A stretch of DNA of 64,000 nt from assembly GCA_013423325.1 (NCBI GenBank), contig BLJB01000200.1, forward strand, positions 107,854-171,853, written 5' to 3'. The stretch comes from Usnea hakonensis (Eukaryota > Ascomycota > Lecanoromycetes > Lecanorales > Parmeliaceae). The notes below the pieces were generated by a model that saw only the letters and a program-made list of their open reading frames with translations, made no database searches and was not told the origin of the DNA. Both the position numbers and the translations under genes were made by a program. Below are positions 10,919-22,726 of this stretch, piece after piece (within the stretch, counting starts at the first letter, position 1; each line of letters begins with the position of its first letter).

Positions 10919-13900
10919 ATGTCTTCATTGCCATCCCCAATCACGAAATCGGCCGAAGGCAAAGCGAATCTTACAGCCGAGATCACTCCAACGGAGGAGG
11001 ATGGGGCGAGGAAAGAGCGCTCAATGCCGCAGCCAATTCTGGAGCCTAGTCTCCATCACCTCAAGCCTACCACATTTACAACAAGCGAAGAAGACGCGTC
11101 TGGCGCGGATTCTACAAACCAGACAGCTGCAAAAGCTGCGACTGAGACTTTGGAGAAGAGCTCACAAAGCGAAAAGATCGAGGCAGGCTCCAATGCGATT
11201 GTAGGGAGTGGTGGTATGGACACCACCACGGCAAATCAGACTGACGCACAACTTGACTCAGATTCGAAAGAGAAGGCTAAGAGTGAGAAGCAAGATCAGG
11301 TGTCCTGCGGAGAAGAAAATAGTAATGAGGATAGCCAGGACACTGACGATAGCGGAGAAGAGTCCGATGAGTCAGATAGCGTAGTCTATACCGCGGAGAG
11401 ACGAAACCATGACAGAAGAAGAGCAAAAAGCCGTGTAAAACACTTTGGTCCATATTTCAGGAGCGTTGAACACCGAATGAGACTTTTCGAAGAAGAGCTC
11501 GAGAAACTGAAAGGGGATAACACAATGGCCAAAGCCGAGCCTCAACTACTTGTGAAAAAAAGTCCCTCACTCGTCTCGGAACCTATCGAGAAAACTCCTG
11601 CAGCCGTCTCAAAAATCATCCCAAGCATTCGGAGAATGAAATGGGCCGACTTCAAGCCGTCTGAGCGGTCCAAGGATTCACAAAAGCTCTCTCAGCGATA
11701 TACTTGGGACAGGCTCAAGATCCGCCCGAACCTCCAGGAAGAAATGGAATCTAAACCCACAAAAGAGTCTGGCAATCAGCAGGACGGGACTCCTGGCACA
11801 ATGATCAAAGACCGACACCATGTTCTGGAAGTCCTCGTTGAAGATCCTGGAGCGAGCAAAAGGCGTCGGGTAAGGAAACAGATTGACGACGGAACTATCG
11901 CAAAAGGTTCTAGCCAAAAAGCAAAAACATATCAAAAAGGTGACACCACAGTTAGCCAACCCTCGTCAGTGATAGAAACGCCCATCTTGCAGTGTCCAGA
12001 AAGAGTAAGAATCTGCTCTATGCCTCTTCTGCAAATTTTGGGCCGCCTTATTGATCTAGATATTTGGTCAGACTCTCACCTTTCAAGTGTTTTGTACTCT
12101 ACGAAGCAGAAATTCGTGTAGCCTTGAACAATCTGGAAAAACGATGGCAGACTACGGGCCAAACTACGCCGATGGAGCAGACGAGCGAGCGAGAGAAGGA
12201 GGACCAAAACACCGAGGCTGGCAGATCCAACGACAAAGGTTCTCAGAACGATGATACAGAAACCAACGACGTATCATTGGACCTAGCCGAGAAGACAGAT
12301 ACATTTGAAGCACTAGAGCATCTGCGCCTTCTCGTTGAATTTTTGGATAATGATCTGAAATCCACGTTCGCTTTACGCAGACAGATCAACTCTAAAAAGG
12401 ACTGTCCTATCGCTTTCTCGGATCTCTGGCATCTGTACGAGCACGGCCAAGAGGTTCGAACCCCAAATGTCCAAATACAAGTCTACAGGGTCGCTAAGTT
12501 CACTGGGGGGCGGGATCTCGTAAGTGAGTACGTAGAAGACCACAGACTTAGAGTTCCCTCGTCATGCATTGAAAGACAAGGTAGCAAAGGTGCCTTCTTC
12601 GTTGAGTGCTACAGCTATGACTTCAACGGCACACAGTATGGTCCAGTACGCACCATGTTCGAGATTCGTAGGTACGAGGGTCTAAGATACATCACGTCGC
12701 TTCCTGTTTACCCTTTGTGGTTTGATTCTGATCCCCAGAGAGAGAGAATCCGAATGGCTCGACGAGGTGAGAAATTCATGGCACTTGCACAGATTAACCG
12801 GTCAGCCCACAAGAGCTATCGTGGACTCAGCCTGGATGAGCATGCTGAAGAGGTTAGCTGGTCTATTATCTTTCGACGTCATTATACTAAGCAGGTCTAG
12901 ATTGAGTCGCCGATCATCGTAGACTTTCAGCTTGCGACTACTAAAGGCAAGATACAGGCTCCGTCAATCGGTTTCCAGAGTGAACTCGACTATGATCCCC
13001 GTGAATACTGGGAGAATCAGAAGGCTTGTTGCTTCGAATCATGTAAATCCCTCGAATTAATACATGGGGATACTTCCTGGTTTGATTTCCCGTTGAGCGA
13101 AAACTTCTTAAAAGACCAAAAACAGCACATGGCACCAGTGGAGGATCCGGAAGAACTTGGCGAGGACGAGCGAGTTTTACTTCCCTACTCTTTGCGCGGG
13201 TTCGTGCTACGGAGTAAGAAATGGAGGATATTCGATATCGACAATATAGAGGATATCAAATATAACAGCGGGTTCGATGATCTGGTCCTACCACCAGGAC
13301 ACAAAGATACTGTGGAAGCTCTTGTGAACAGGCACTCGCGGTCCATCGAGGCCGCTGCTACTAAATCAGAGGTCAAGACGTCGATGGATTTGGTCACGGG
13401 CAAAGGCAAAGGCCTGATTATCCTGCTACATGGCGCCCCAGGAGTTGGCAAGACTTCAACCGCGGAGTGCGTGGCCGAGAAGACTGAACGGCCATTGTTC
13501 GCCATCACGTGTGGCGATTTAGGCGAGAGCGCCATTGAGGTTGAGGAGAATCTTGAAAAGAATTTTTCATTGGCCCACAGATGGGGCTGTCTGCTGTTGC
13601 TTGATGAAGCTGATGTCTTCCTGTCTCTGAGAAGTCAGACCGACTTACGACGTAATGCCATTGTGTCTGTGTTCCTAAGGACACTAGAGTACTACAGCGG
13701 TATTCTTTTCCTGACAACGAATCGAGTTGGTACCCTCGACCCAGCCTTCAAATCACGAATTCACGTGAGTTTATATTACCCAAATCTGACCAAGAAAGCG
13801 TCTTCCGAGATTTGGAAGAAGCATATTCAAAAAGCCAAAGACTACTTTGAAAACAAAGAGAAGAAATACTCTCTTCGAAAACGTGAGATTATCGAGTTTT

Positions 13901-14712
13901 CAAAACGGCATTTCAAAGATCTCAGCGGCCAAGGATCCGGTCCGTGGAATGGCCGCCAGATTCGGAATGCCTTCCAAACAGCCATTGCTCTCTCGGAATA
14001 CGAAGCGGCTCTCAATGGTGGCAACCCGGAGCTTACAGAACGGCATTTTGAAAAGGTCGCCAAAGTGAGTAGCGACTTCGACAAATACTTGAGATTGACG
14101 CATGGTCGTAGTGAGAGTCAAATGGCAGAGGCGTCCAAGATTCGAACAGATAATCCCGACAAAACTGGGAGGATGAAAGCAGCAATCGTATCGCGTCAGC
14201 TCCCACGGGGTCAACCCAATTCAGAGGATGAATCTAGTGACAGCGATAGTGATAGCTCAGAACCCTATTCCGACGACGCATCCAAGACAAGCAGCTCCGA
14301 GGAGATGCCGCCAGTCAAGGCCAGCAAGAAGATGGAGAAGAAGCAGAGAGCACGCTCAAAAGATGAAGCGCCTTCGATCAAGAAAACCAAGAAAGAAAGA
14401 GCGAGACAAGAATCTTCTTCTGAAGAAGAAGCTACGATCAAGAAGAAGAGCAGGAAGGAGAAAGCTAAGCATGAATCGGCGGCCGAGGAAGAGTCACCAA
14501 CAAAAAAAACCAAAAAGGGAAAGGCAAAGCAAGAGTCTATTTCCGATGAGGAACCTCCGCCTGCTACGAAGAAAAGCAAGAAGGACAAAGAGAGCAGGAT
14601 GAAGAGGAAGGAATCTTCCAGTGATGAGGACGAGCAAGAGGGCGAAGGAGATGAAGAAGGCTGCAAAAGAAACAAAAGGAAAAGAGAAGGAAAAGGAAAA
14701 GGAAAAGGCTAA
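10919..14712 (+). CDS. Large DUF7025 + AAA ATPase with apparent frameshift
   Basis: The reading frame opens at 10919, changes frame once between about 12050 and 12085, and continues to 12852. A 48-bp intron (12853-12900, GTTAGC...TACTAAG...CTAG) follows, then 12901-14712. The total is about 1,245 residues. In order: an acidic, disordered N-terminus (~340 aa); the stretch RVRICSMPLLQIL; after the frame change SPFKCFVLYEAEIR; the DUF7025-like core (ECYSYDFNGTQYG, YPLWFD, SPIIVDF); then the AAA module with Walker A GAPGVGKTST, Walker B CLLLLDEADVF, sensor-1 LTTNR, and a lid region (WNGRQIRNAFQTAI). The last ~170 residues are Lys/Glu/Ser repeats like those of nucleolar Nopp140-type tails. Conserved sequence on both sides of the break suggests a one-base indel (mutation or sequencing error). 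No intron with the right phase explains it without removing conserved residues. The role is unknown. Confidence 0.85.
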
Positions 14713-15345
14713 GAGTACATCGAAGACGTTCAACTAGCGACTTGAGATGAAAGGATTTCTCAGACAGAATGTGTATCCAATTTGTGGCCCTAGATTTCAC
14801 TCTTTCCTATTCACTTTGCTTATCGAGCCAGCCATTTATTGTTATTTCACTCACAATTAGATATGTTATAGCTTCGAAAATAAAGCTCTTCGGTGCATCC
14901 ACATCTTGCATATCCGTCATTTTCTTTTAGCCCGCTTACGAATAATTGCCCCCATAGGATTTGAGCCTGCCCCGTACACTGTTTTGTATACTGTGTCATC
15001 TATAGGGTAATAGTATCAGTAATAGTACCAGCAGCAGTGCTTGTCAGGTACAGCCTCCAGGCTCTATACTTGAGTGTAGCTTCAAGTAGTGCTGCGATAG
15101 TGATAGGAGGGTGTGTTTCTCTATGATTATTTGTATGGGATGGGATGGTATTAGAGATTGGGTAGTTTTTCTCTACGAATTCATTGTGACGCGCCTATGA
15201 GGAAGCAGATTCCCTATGGACAGTCTTTTCATCTATAGGGGTGATATCTCTTCTGCTCGAGCGCAGAATTCCGCAACCTAGACACCCGAAGTTTCTCCGT
15301 CTTATTCAACCGGCTCGTCAATTTCTTCAGCTCGTCCAAACTCTC
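14713..15345. other. Intergenic between convergent genes
   Basis: This holds the 3' flanks of the AAA gene and the F-box gene. AT-rich sequence near 14860-14885 (ATAAAG) may include polyadenylation signals. Short TAGTA-type repeats occur near 15008-15035. No gene is supported. Confidence 0.5.
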
Positions 15346-16728
15346 TCAATCTTCATAATCCTTGAAAGAGAAGCGAATGCCTACGGGTGAGCAATCATTG
15401 TGAAAGTCCCGCGCCACTTCATCGATCCCCGACAAGTCAACGAACGAATCTTCAAGATAAAACAAGCCAAACTCAGCGGTCAAGCTGAACTCCTTGACTC
15501 CCAAGAGTCCTGCTGCCTTGTAAGAGATGAGGTCATCAACAATTGGTCGATAGCGTTTCAAAACGAATTGGGTTGTCCAGTCAACGACATCCTCCCCAAA
15601 GTCATGGATCGTGAGCTTCTCCAAGCCTTGCGGCAACCAGAGTGTCCAGTTGTTCTTGGCAACATAAGGCTTTGGGAGTAGCATTCGCCAATCCACGTCA
15701 AGCTCTTTGAGGACGTTGAAGTCTTGAAAGACAAGATTCGGGATGGCCAGGTAACAGGACGTGTGGAATGACAGTTTCGTGAGTGTGTTTCTGTAGCAGC
15801 TCATGAGAACGCCGAGTAGGACCGCGAGGTCAAAATTTTCCGGCTTACGGATTGATCCTCGAGAACAAAAGCTCTTGAGACCTTGGAGAGAACCGACATA
15901 GTCAAAGAACGCCGGGTCCGTGATGTCTACTTGCCGGAGCCTCAATTCTTTGACTGTATTAGGTGGAGAGTGACGCTGCGCCCATAGGAATTGGGCGCTG
16001 GGGGACAAGATGTTGTCCGCATTCCATATAGCTAAGCTGTGCAAGCAGGGTGGAGCTGTCATCCGAATGATCTCGGTTATCGTACGACCCCGACCTTTTT
16101 CGAAGACGCCTACGTCTTCAAGCTTCGTGGGTACCGGATCCGTAACTATCCCAACCCGATTTCCAGCGTCCCCTCGCCATGACCAACAGAAAGAGAGCGA
16201 ATTCAGGTTTGGCAAAAGAGGAAAAAGTAAAGCAATGGCTACATCAGTGTTTGAGCAGGCCATGAGGTTGGTACATTCCCATTGCCGCCGAGGTTCGTGT
16301 ACTCCCGTTTCCCGAAGATAAATGTCCAAGATATTGTTCAGATGGTTCGTTTCGATGGTCTTGGCGGCTTTCCAGAGAATATGAAAGATTTCCTCGTTGG
16401 CCAACACGTCTTGAATTCCCCAGCTGTCGACGTTGACATCTTTGCGCAGAGCACCAAATTTCATCTTTCGCACATATCTTGCAACGCGCCGATCCGCCGC
16501 CAAAGCTCTAAGGAAAGATCCAACATCCTCCAGGTCGTGTATAACAAAGTACTTCTGGATGGCTGACCGATGCTCTTGCAGGATGGAAAGGCTACCGTCA
16601 CTCTTTTTCCTGCTGGCCTGCTCATGAACAGCTTTGCAACATTGTGCGAAATTCTCCAAATCTTCTGGCAACACAAAGGGTAGGATGTATTCGATGATCT
16701 CTTTGGGAACGGCAGAGAAGCTTGTCAT
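15346..16728 (-). CDS. F-box protein
   Basis: A single exon of 460 aa. The N-terminus (residues ~5-45) fits an F-box: VPKEIIEYILPFVLPEDL followed by NFAQCCKAVHEQA. The rest alternates short hydrophobic segments and Leu-rich stretches (LHSLAIWNADNIL, VKELRLRQVDITD, LKELDVDW, GLEKLTIHDFGED), as in degenerate LRR regions of fungal F-box proteins. Such proteins usually link substrates to SCF ubiquitin ligases through Skp1; the substrate is unknown. The start at 16728 places the F-box at the extreme N-terminus, as is usual. The gene is convergent with the AAA gene. Confidence 0.75.
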   Translation of the reverse strand: MTSFSAVPKEIIEYILPFVLPEDLENFAQCCKAVHEQASRKKSDGSLSILQEHRSAIQKYFVIHDLEDVGSFLRALAADRRVARYVRKMKFGALRKDVNVDSWGIQDVLANEEIFHILWKAAKTIETNHLNNILDIYLRETGVHEPRRQWECTNLMACSNTDVAIALLFPLLPNLNSLSFCWSWRGDAGNRVGIVTDPVPTKLEDVGVFEKGRGRTITEIIRMTAPPCLHSLAIWNADNILSPSAQFLWAQRHSPPNTVKELRLRQVDITDPAFFDYVGSLQGLKSFCSRGSIRKPENFDLAVLLGVLMSCYRNTLTKLSFHTSCYLAIPNLVFQDFNVLKELDVDWRMLLPKPYVAKNNWTLWLPQGLEKLTIHDFGEDVVDWTTQFVLKRYRPIVDDLISYKAAGLLGVKEFSLTAEFGLFYLEDSFVDLSGIDEVARDFHNDCSPVGIRFSFKDYED

Positions 16729-18793
16729 AATGGTAGAAGGTGAGCAATCGGCCCAGCACTATGTTGTGGTTGATTCTTAGTGATGGATCTGGGGGTGTCA
16801 TGGGAGAAACATCGTTGTCGTGAGGTCCCACTAGACTACTATGATGACTACTATGAGGTTGACCCGACGATGGTATAAAAAAGTGAAAAAGTGGAAATTC
16901 TCCGGTAAGTACCCCTGCAGTTCCGGAATATTGACGCTCAGTTCACGTACACTTATCTTTGCTCATCCGACCGGCCTATCATTCTGGTCTTACGGGCTTC
17001 TGGGCACCAGTAGCTGTGTGTACCAAAGCTAGACACCAAAAAAGTCACAGAACATCTAGTCGCTATTTGTGTCCTTGCTATACTACGCCCAACATCTTCC
17101 AAGAAAAAGACACTCTTGTCCCGTTCCGTGCTGTCTATGCATATCACATTTGGAGGGATATAAGACCAAAACAACGACAAACTTGTTCAATCAATATAGG
17201 AGCTCCAAGCCGTTAACGCATCTCTCCCTCTTCTTCTAACGGCATCTCCAGCACATCAACTCATGCATAGCCATCAGGCACCACCAATAAAACCTACAGC
17301 TACCATACTCTGCCCCTTAACTCTTTACAACGCAATCCAATATCTAAATAAGCCCTTACCCCTCGAAAATAAGTACCTCTTCCTTTTTCTTTCCTCACAT
17401 CTCTCTCCTTCCCCCCTTTTTTCCCTTTCTTCCTCTCCTCTCCTCCTTTCCACTTAAGCTAGTACTAAATAATACAAAGCTACAAGGAATTTACTTCTAC
17501 TGACTAAAAATCTCGTTATATTACATTTTAATATAGGAAGGGTTCAGAGAGCAGCAGGAAAAAAGGGGGATTAGGAAAAGAAATCTGCTAACAAATTTTC
17601 AATACTCTACAACCATCAATCTCCACCTCCCCCCACCATCGCCACGCATCTATCCGAAATCCCCAGCACCCCTCACCCCACCCCCACCCCATAAACAACA
17701 ACACCATCCATGCAAACCCCTCCCTCTCCCTCTCCCCCTCCCCTCTCTCCCCCAGCACCAAACCCACACCAAACCCCCCTCCCCCCCCCTCCCAAACATA
17801 CTAATCCAGCAATCTCCCTCCCTCCCTCCCATCCCATCCCAGCAAAAGTAGATCCATATCGTAATCGCGTACCCGCCTTTAGGGGCCGCGAACACAATCT
17901 AACACCTTCATAAACTAAAAAGAGTACTCAAGACGCGCGAGTGAAATAGAGACCGTTAAAGTTAAAGTAAAAGTTAGAGGGAAAGATGGGGTGGGGGGGG
18001 TGGAGGGGAGATGAGGTATTGAGATAAAATAATTTATAGGCGTTTGGACATTGCGTAGGAGAGGAGAGGAGAGGAGAGGGTGAGGAGAGGAGAGGAGTGG
18101 GTTGGTTGGTTGTGACCTCCCCTACCCTCCACACCCCTCTCAGCATACCCCTCCTACCCATTTTCACAACACAGATCCAAATACAAAATAAAAATACAAA
18201 GCATGCACCCGAGGCGGCTTTTGGATTTGGGAATTGGGATTTGGGATTTGGGGGGTTGGATTGGGTTGGGTTGGGGATGTTGGGTGAGTAAGTAAATAGT
18301 AGTAGGCCAGAGGAAGGGGAGACAGAGTCTATTTAGGATGGGATTTTCAATGCTGAAACGAAGCGAAAGAAACGGAAGGGGGGTCTTGATTCCGGATTTT
18401 ACCTACTTTAGTTTAGGGGTGTGGTGGGGTGTGGTGGGGGATAGTAAGGGGGTGGATGGGGGGGATGGTGAGTAAGAGGGGGGGAGGATGGTGGGATGGG
18501 ACGGGGATTGGGGTTGAGGATATATATATATAAGGGCTTGGTTATGGGGACAGGAAAGGAAGGGAAGGCGGTTGAGGATTGGTGTTCGGTTGTATGCGGA
18601 GAGAGAGAGGGAACAGAATGGATGGATGGTGAGTGAGTGAACGAGATCGCGAATTTAATCTTTCGATGGGAAAGATGGATCAAGGATGTGGAATATACAT
18701 AAATATATATCTATTAGATGGGTAGTCCGGAAAATAACACACCGCTTGAGATTAATATAGTAAGTCAAATCATTACTCATTTCATCCCATCAC
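16729..18793. other. Long intergenic region with pyrimidine-rich then purine-rich tracts
   Basis: No gene is supported. From about 17220 to 17860 the plus strand is strongly C/T-rich with CCCT and CTCC runs. From about 17970 to 18620 it is G/A-rich, with GAGGA repeats at 18056-18100 and GGGATTTGG repeats at 18225-18275. Short TA repeats occur near 18519-18531. Open frames here are low-complexity artefacts. Confidence 0.55.
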
Positions 18794-20753
18794 TCAAGAA
18801 GCGCCCGCCTGACCCGACAGCAACCAACTAAGCGCCTGGACGAACGAGAAATACCCCCCCACAGAAGCGGCGACATCCTGAAAAAGAAATCAGTAAGTGT
18901 CGTTTGATAAGGTCTGCGCACTAACCAACCAGCCCATCGCAGGAGTCTCCACCATAATAGTACGATCGAAAGTGGGCATCTGCAAGAACAAGGTGATGTG
19001 GCACGGATAAGAAACGTTCGACGCGGTATTGCACACGAGGTTCAAATTGGGGACTGTGGATATTCCCAAAGCTAGTGAAGACGTTCATTAGGGATTTGGT
19101 AGACGCAACGGGCGCGAGGAGACATACTGTAATCGTAAACCGGATCATAGCCTATTTCTTGCCGGTATTGGAGACCCAAGTTGATGGAAGAGTCTCCGTT
19201 CGCGCTGATGAGGACCATCCTAGAATAGCCTCTTTGAAGGGCGTCGGTGAGGCCAAGACTCGGGTCGTAGACGGCCATGTAAAGTGACGGGGCTTGTTCT
19301 TGAGAAGAGGTTTTGAGTGAGAAGGTTGCGTTATCTGGTGTCCCGTTAGTGAACAGGTGCTCGTGAGATGAGTAGAGTATGTTACAATCAAAAAAGACTT
19401 GTAGAGTCATAATGTAGGTAGGTGTGCTTGAGATAAGAGCGGTTGATGGAGTGAAAGACAAGTAGCGGTACGCTATGTTCTGCCAGGCGAAGTCTTCGAC
19501 GACGGGGGATGACCAGTTTTCACTGCAATTGCAGGCTTGGCCTGGAACAAGCGCTTTTTGGGGCAAGTCCTTGCACATTGGCGTCATACCGGTAGCTTCG
19601 AGCCAGCCTAGGAAACATTTGGCGTAATCCACCGGGAGGATGTGTGCTTGAGCACTCCAATCGAGCCGTTGGAGAAAAGTCACGGCTGGAAATCTCGCTT
19701 CGGGCTAGATGGTGATTCAGAATCTTGCCTCTACCAAGGTTGAGAAGATACTGACCACAACGTCTTGGCTGACTTCCAACAATCCCCTGTTTAATTCCGG
19801 GTACCATGTGGAGAAGTACATTGCCGTCATCAATGGAATGGTGAGGAGCACAGTTAGGGTTGTGTTACCAAGATTCCGTTTGTACTTGCGATCGCCTGGC
19901 AGATTAATGAGCTCATCTCTGGAATCCGCTTTCGTCAACTTGACCTACCATGCTTTGCAAAATCTAGGCTTGTTGACCCGAGAAGGAGTACAAAGATGAA
20001 TCCACTGAAAGATCCAAATGCGATTCGCACTTCCTGAGTGGGATATCTGGCAGCCAAGCACAGGGATACAAAGAACATGACCAGTGAAATCAGGTTCCAT
20101 ACCACCGTATCATTGTGCGGCAAAGTACTACGATTGGGGCCAACGAACTTCCGGAAAGGCAATCGTATTGCCGATGCATTGAACTCACGAAGCTTAGACG
20201 AGAGGTAGTGTCGGATGCTTGACAGCCACGGAAGCTTGGAGATGTACGCAGTCCTAGCGGATTCATGGCTCTCATCGACAGAAATGTCATCCTCCATCAG
20301 CTCCGCCGTGACTTTGACTGTTGCTTTGTCTCTACACTGTCCAATGGAAACAGCACCAGACCGTCTTACAAGATCCTTGAGGTGTTCCTGGGTAGTTCAT
20401 GAGAGATAGAAACCTCGGCTTGATGTATTTACTCACAACTATGTGCGGTTTGGTTGCCCCGAGAATGTAGCCACTAACGCCCTAGAACAAATGTATGAGT
20501 ATAGCCTCAGCGTCAAAGGTCAAAAGCTTACGTTGTAAGTCGAAGGTTCAATAGTAACATCAGGACCCAGATGTTCGTTGATTCGTTTCCGCAGAGCTTC
20601 GAGGCCAATCCCTCCCCCATTCACGAAGTATCCCTCTGACATGGACAACAGACTTTCTTCCTTGACACAGATCAGAGAATACCGCGGGCCGATTTTGTTC
20701 AAGGATTCGTCGAGACGGGGGATGAGATGAAGGGATGTTGCCGCTTCCAACAT
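18794..20753 (-). CDS. Multi-exon membrane protein of unknown family
   Basis: Seven exons: complement(18794..18877, 18926..19071, 19128..19704, 19756..19895, 19949..20387, 20437..20481, 20532..20753), 550 aa. All introns are 48-56 bp with consistent phase, which supports the model although I recognise no family. The N-terminal ~165 residues look cytosolic. Two hydrophobic segments follow (VVWNLISLVMFFVSLCLAA and VRIAFGSFSGFIFVLLLG), then a third (LTVLLTIPLMTAMYFSTW). A long, probably extracytoplasmic region has many Cys and N-x-S/T sites (CNCSENWS, NGT, NAT), and a short hydrophobic C-terminal exon ends the protein (YFSFVQALSWLL). It is probably a plasma-membrane or secretory-pathway protein. 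An upstream 5' exon cannot be excluded; a 134-codon minus frame lies at 20923-21327. Confidence 0.68.
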
Positions 20754-21876
20754 TTTGGAGAAGTTCGGATTCCCCTTTCTTTGGGACTTTCATCCCACCA
20801 TCCGCGCCCTATGCAATGCATGCAGGAAGCTGTGGTCAGCATGTGGGGATGGTCAAGCTGTGCCTCTCTCAGTGGGGGCTACAACTCCGGTGCCAAGGCG
20901 AGTGTTCCTGAAAGAGAGCCTATCATGAACTGTGGAAGACGCCCCTGCTTGCATCGGAGGTGGCTCGGCTATGCAAATCTGCATCGCTGGTGGTGTGTAG
21001 AGATAAGAGCAGATGTTTCATCCTTAGAACGGAACAAAATGCAAGGCTGAGAATGTTGAGTGGCGCCTGATCCTGCGACAGCGGCTTGAAATCTGTAGCA
21101 GCCACCACAGTCTGAATGACCTCATCACGAGTTTGACTGTGTGCTGACGAGGTGAATTTGAAGGATAGTCCCTTGATTTGAAGCATAATAGAATATTCTA
21201 TATCTCGTGTACGGGGCAGTGTGGCATCCGGAGAATAGGTAGCAATTAGGCCCCGGAAGCGGGCCTCTAGCACTACCCTAAACCCCCTGAATCCTCCGTC
21301 CCCCTGAGAAAAAATGTCCTGGTACAACAGTAGACAATCCGAGAGCTCCTGCCTGAGCTCGAGCTTACTATGATCGCCTCTTCGGCATTAGGGATCTGGT
21401 ATCCCTGAGTGCGTGGCGCGATGAGGAGAGCCCACACAGATTTATGGTTATTTTTGGATTCTTAAGGGGAAGATCCCTCCCTCCAGGGGCCAATCAAATT
21501 CCATTTTGCACTTTCCCACCTAGGATATTTCGACCATTAAGCACTACGTACAAGCAGTTGGTTAGCTTGAAGCTGAGTGATCAAGGTGATTTAAAAGCGC
21601 CGGGAGGAAAAGATCAGATTATATGATTGGCTGCTCGGCTCTCAAGGCCCAGCACTTTTTCAAAATGAGCTCATCGGTGCTGGAGAAAGCAATTATAACA
21701 ATTACTCCAACATGCCATCACCTTAATCAGCGTGACTCCATGACTTCCTATAAAGAGTCACTGTGCTCTCTGATAATAATGTTATACAACCCTACCAGCT
21801 ACTATATCAAACCCTCCCCACCTTTTGACCCAACCTGAACCCGTCCCTATCCATCCCACCCCACCCTACTAGCATC
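20754..21876. other. Intergenic with one unassigned minus-strand frame
   Basis: A 134-codon minus-strand frame at 20923-21327 has mixed composition and could be a 5' exon of the membrane-protein gene or chance. No splice pair linking the two was convincing. A TATA-like TATAAAG at about 21749 lies 128 bp upstream of the cyanamide hydratase start. Confidence 0.35.
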
Positions 21877-22726
21877 ATGTCTTCTCCATCGACCCTCGAA
21901 ACCCACGGCTGGACCGCGCAACCGCGCGATGTCTCCGCCTTCCTCGGAGCAAAAGAACGCCTCAAAGCTCCCGAGTATCAAGCAGTCGACAGCATCCCGC
22001 TCCCCAACACGCCCCTCGCGAAAGCTGTGCTCGACTACGCCAAAAAAGAGCTGAGAGAGGAGACATTCAACCACAGCATGCGCGTCTACTACTATGGTGC
22101 ACCACCCCGCTTCCAAATCTGATTAGCCTGTCTAACACCGTGTGCGACCTAGGCAGAGCGATGCAAATCCACCTCTCCCCCACGCACCCCCTCCCCGTCT
22201 CGGACGAGACTTACCTCCTCACCTGCCTCCTCCACGACATTGGCACCACAGACAAGAATCTCTCCGCCACCCTTCTCTCCTTTGAATTCTACGGCGGCTA
22301 CCTAGCGCTCGACCTGCTACACAAATCGCTCCACGCACCCATCTCCCAAGCCGAGAGCGTCGCCGAAGCCATCATCCGCCATCAAGACCCCGGAGAAAGC
22401 GGGAAGATATCCAGCGTTGGGTTGCTGATACAGTTGGCAACGATTTTCGGTGGGTTGTCGATCCCCCATCGCGCTACGGGAAGAATCGTGCTGACACTGG
22501 GATTCGGATGATAGATAATATGGGCGGCAATGCGGGGCTTGTGCATAGGGAGACGATTGAGGATGTGGTGAGGCATTATCCGAGGAAGAAGTGGTCGTCT
22601 TGCTTTGCGGCTACGATCAGGAAGGAGAATGGGCTGAAGCCGTGGGCACATACGACGGCGATGGGGGAGGAGGAGTTTCCGGGTGGGGTGGAGAATAACG
22701 AGTTGATGGCTCCTTATGATGATTGA
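21877..22726 (+). CDS. Cyanamide hydratase (HD-domain, DDI2/DDI3-like)
   Basis: Three exons: join(21877..22096, 22153..22449, 22515..22726), 242 aa, the usual size of the family. Both introns (56 and 65 bp) are phase 1 and restore conserved text across the joins: RVYYYGRAM and ATIFDNMGGN. HD-type metal ligands are visible in order: the H of FNHSMRVYYYG, HD in LTCLLHDIGTT, and the H of AIIRHQD. Further family landmarks are FEFYGGYLAL and KPWAHTT. The enzyme adds water to cyanamide to give urea; yeast DDI2/DDI3 are its DNA-damage- and cyanamide-inducible relatives. The family assignment is strong; substrate specificity is inferred. Confidence 0.93.

Noticed and set aside
12451..12466. tRNA B-box-like GGTTCGAACCC
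   Set aside because: Lies inside the conserved coding region of the AAA gene; no A-box.
17650..18683. Pro-rich and Gly-rich frames in the skewed intergenic DNA
   Set aside because: Low-complexity artefacts open on both strands, without splice sites or conserved text.
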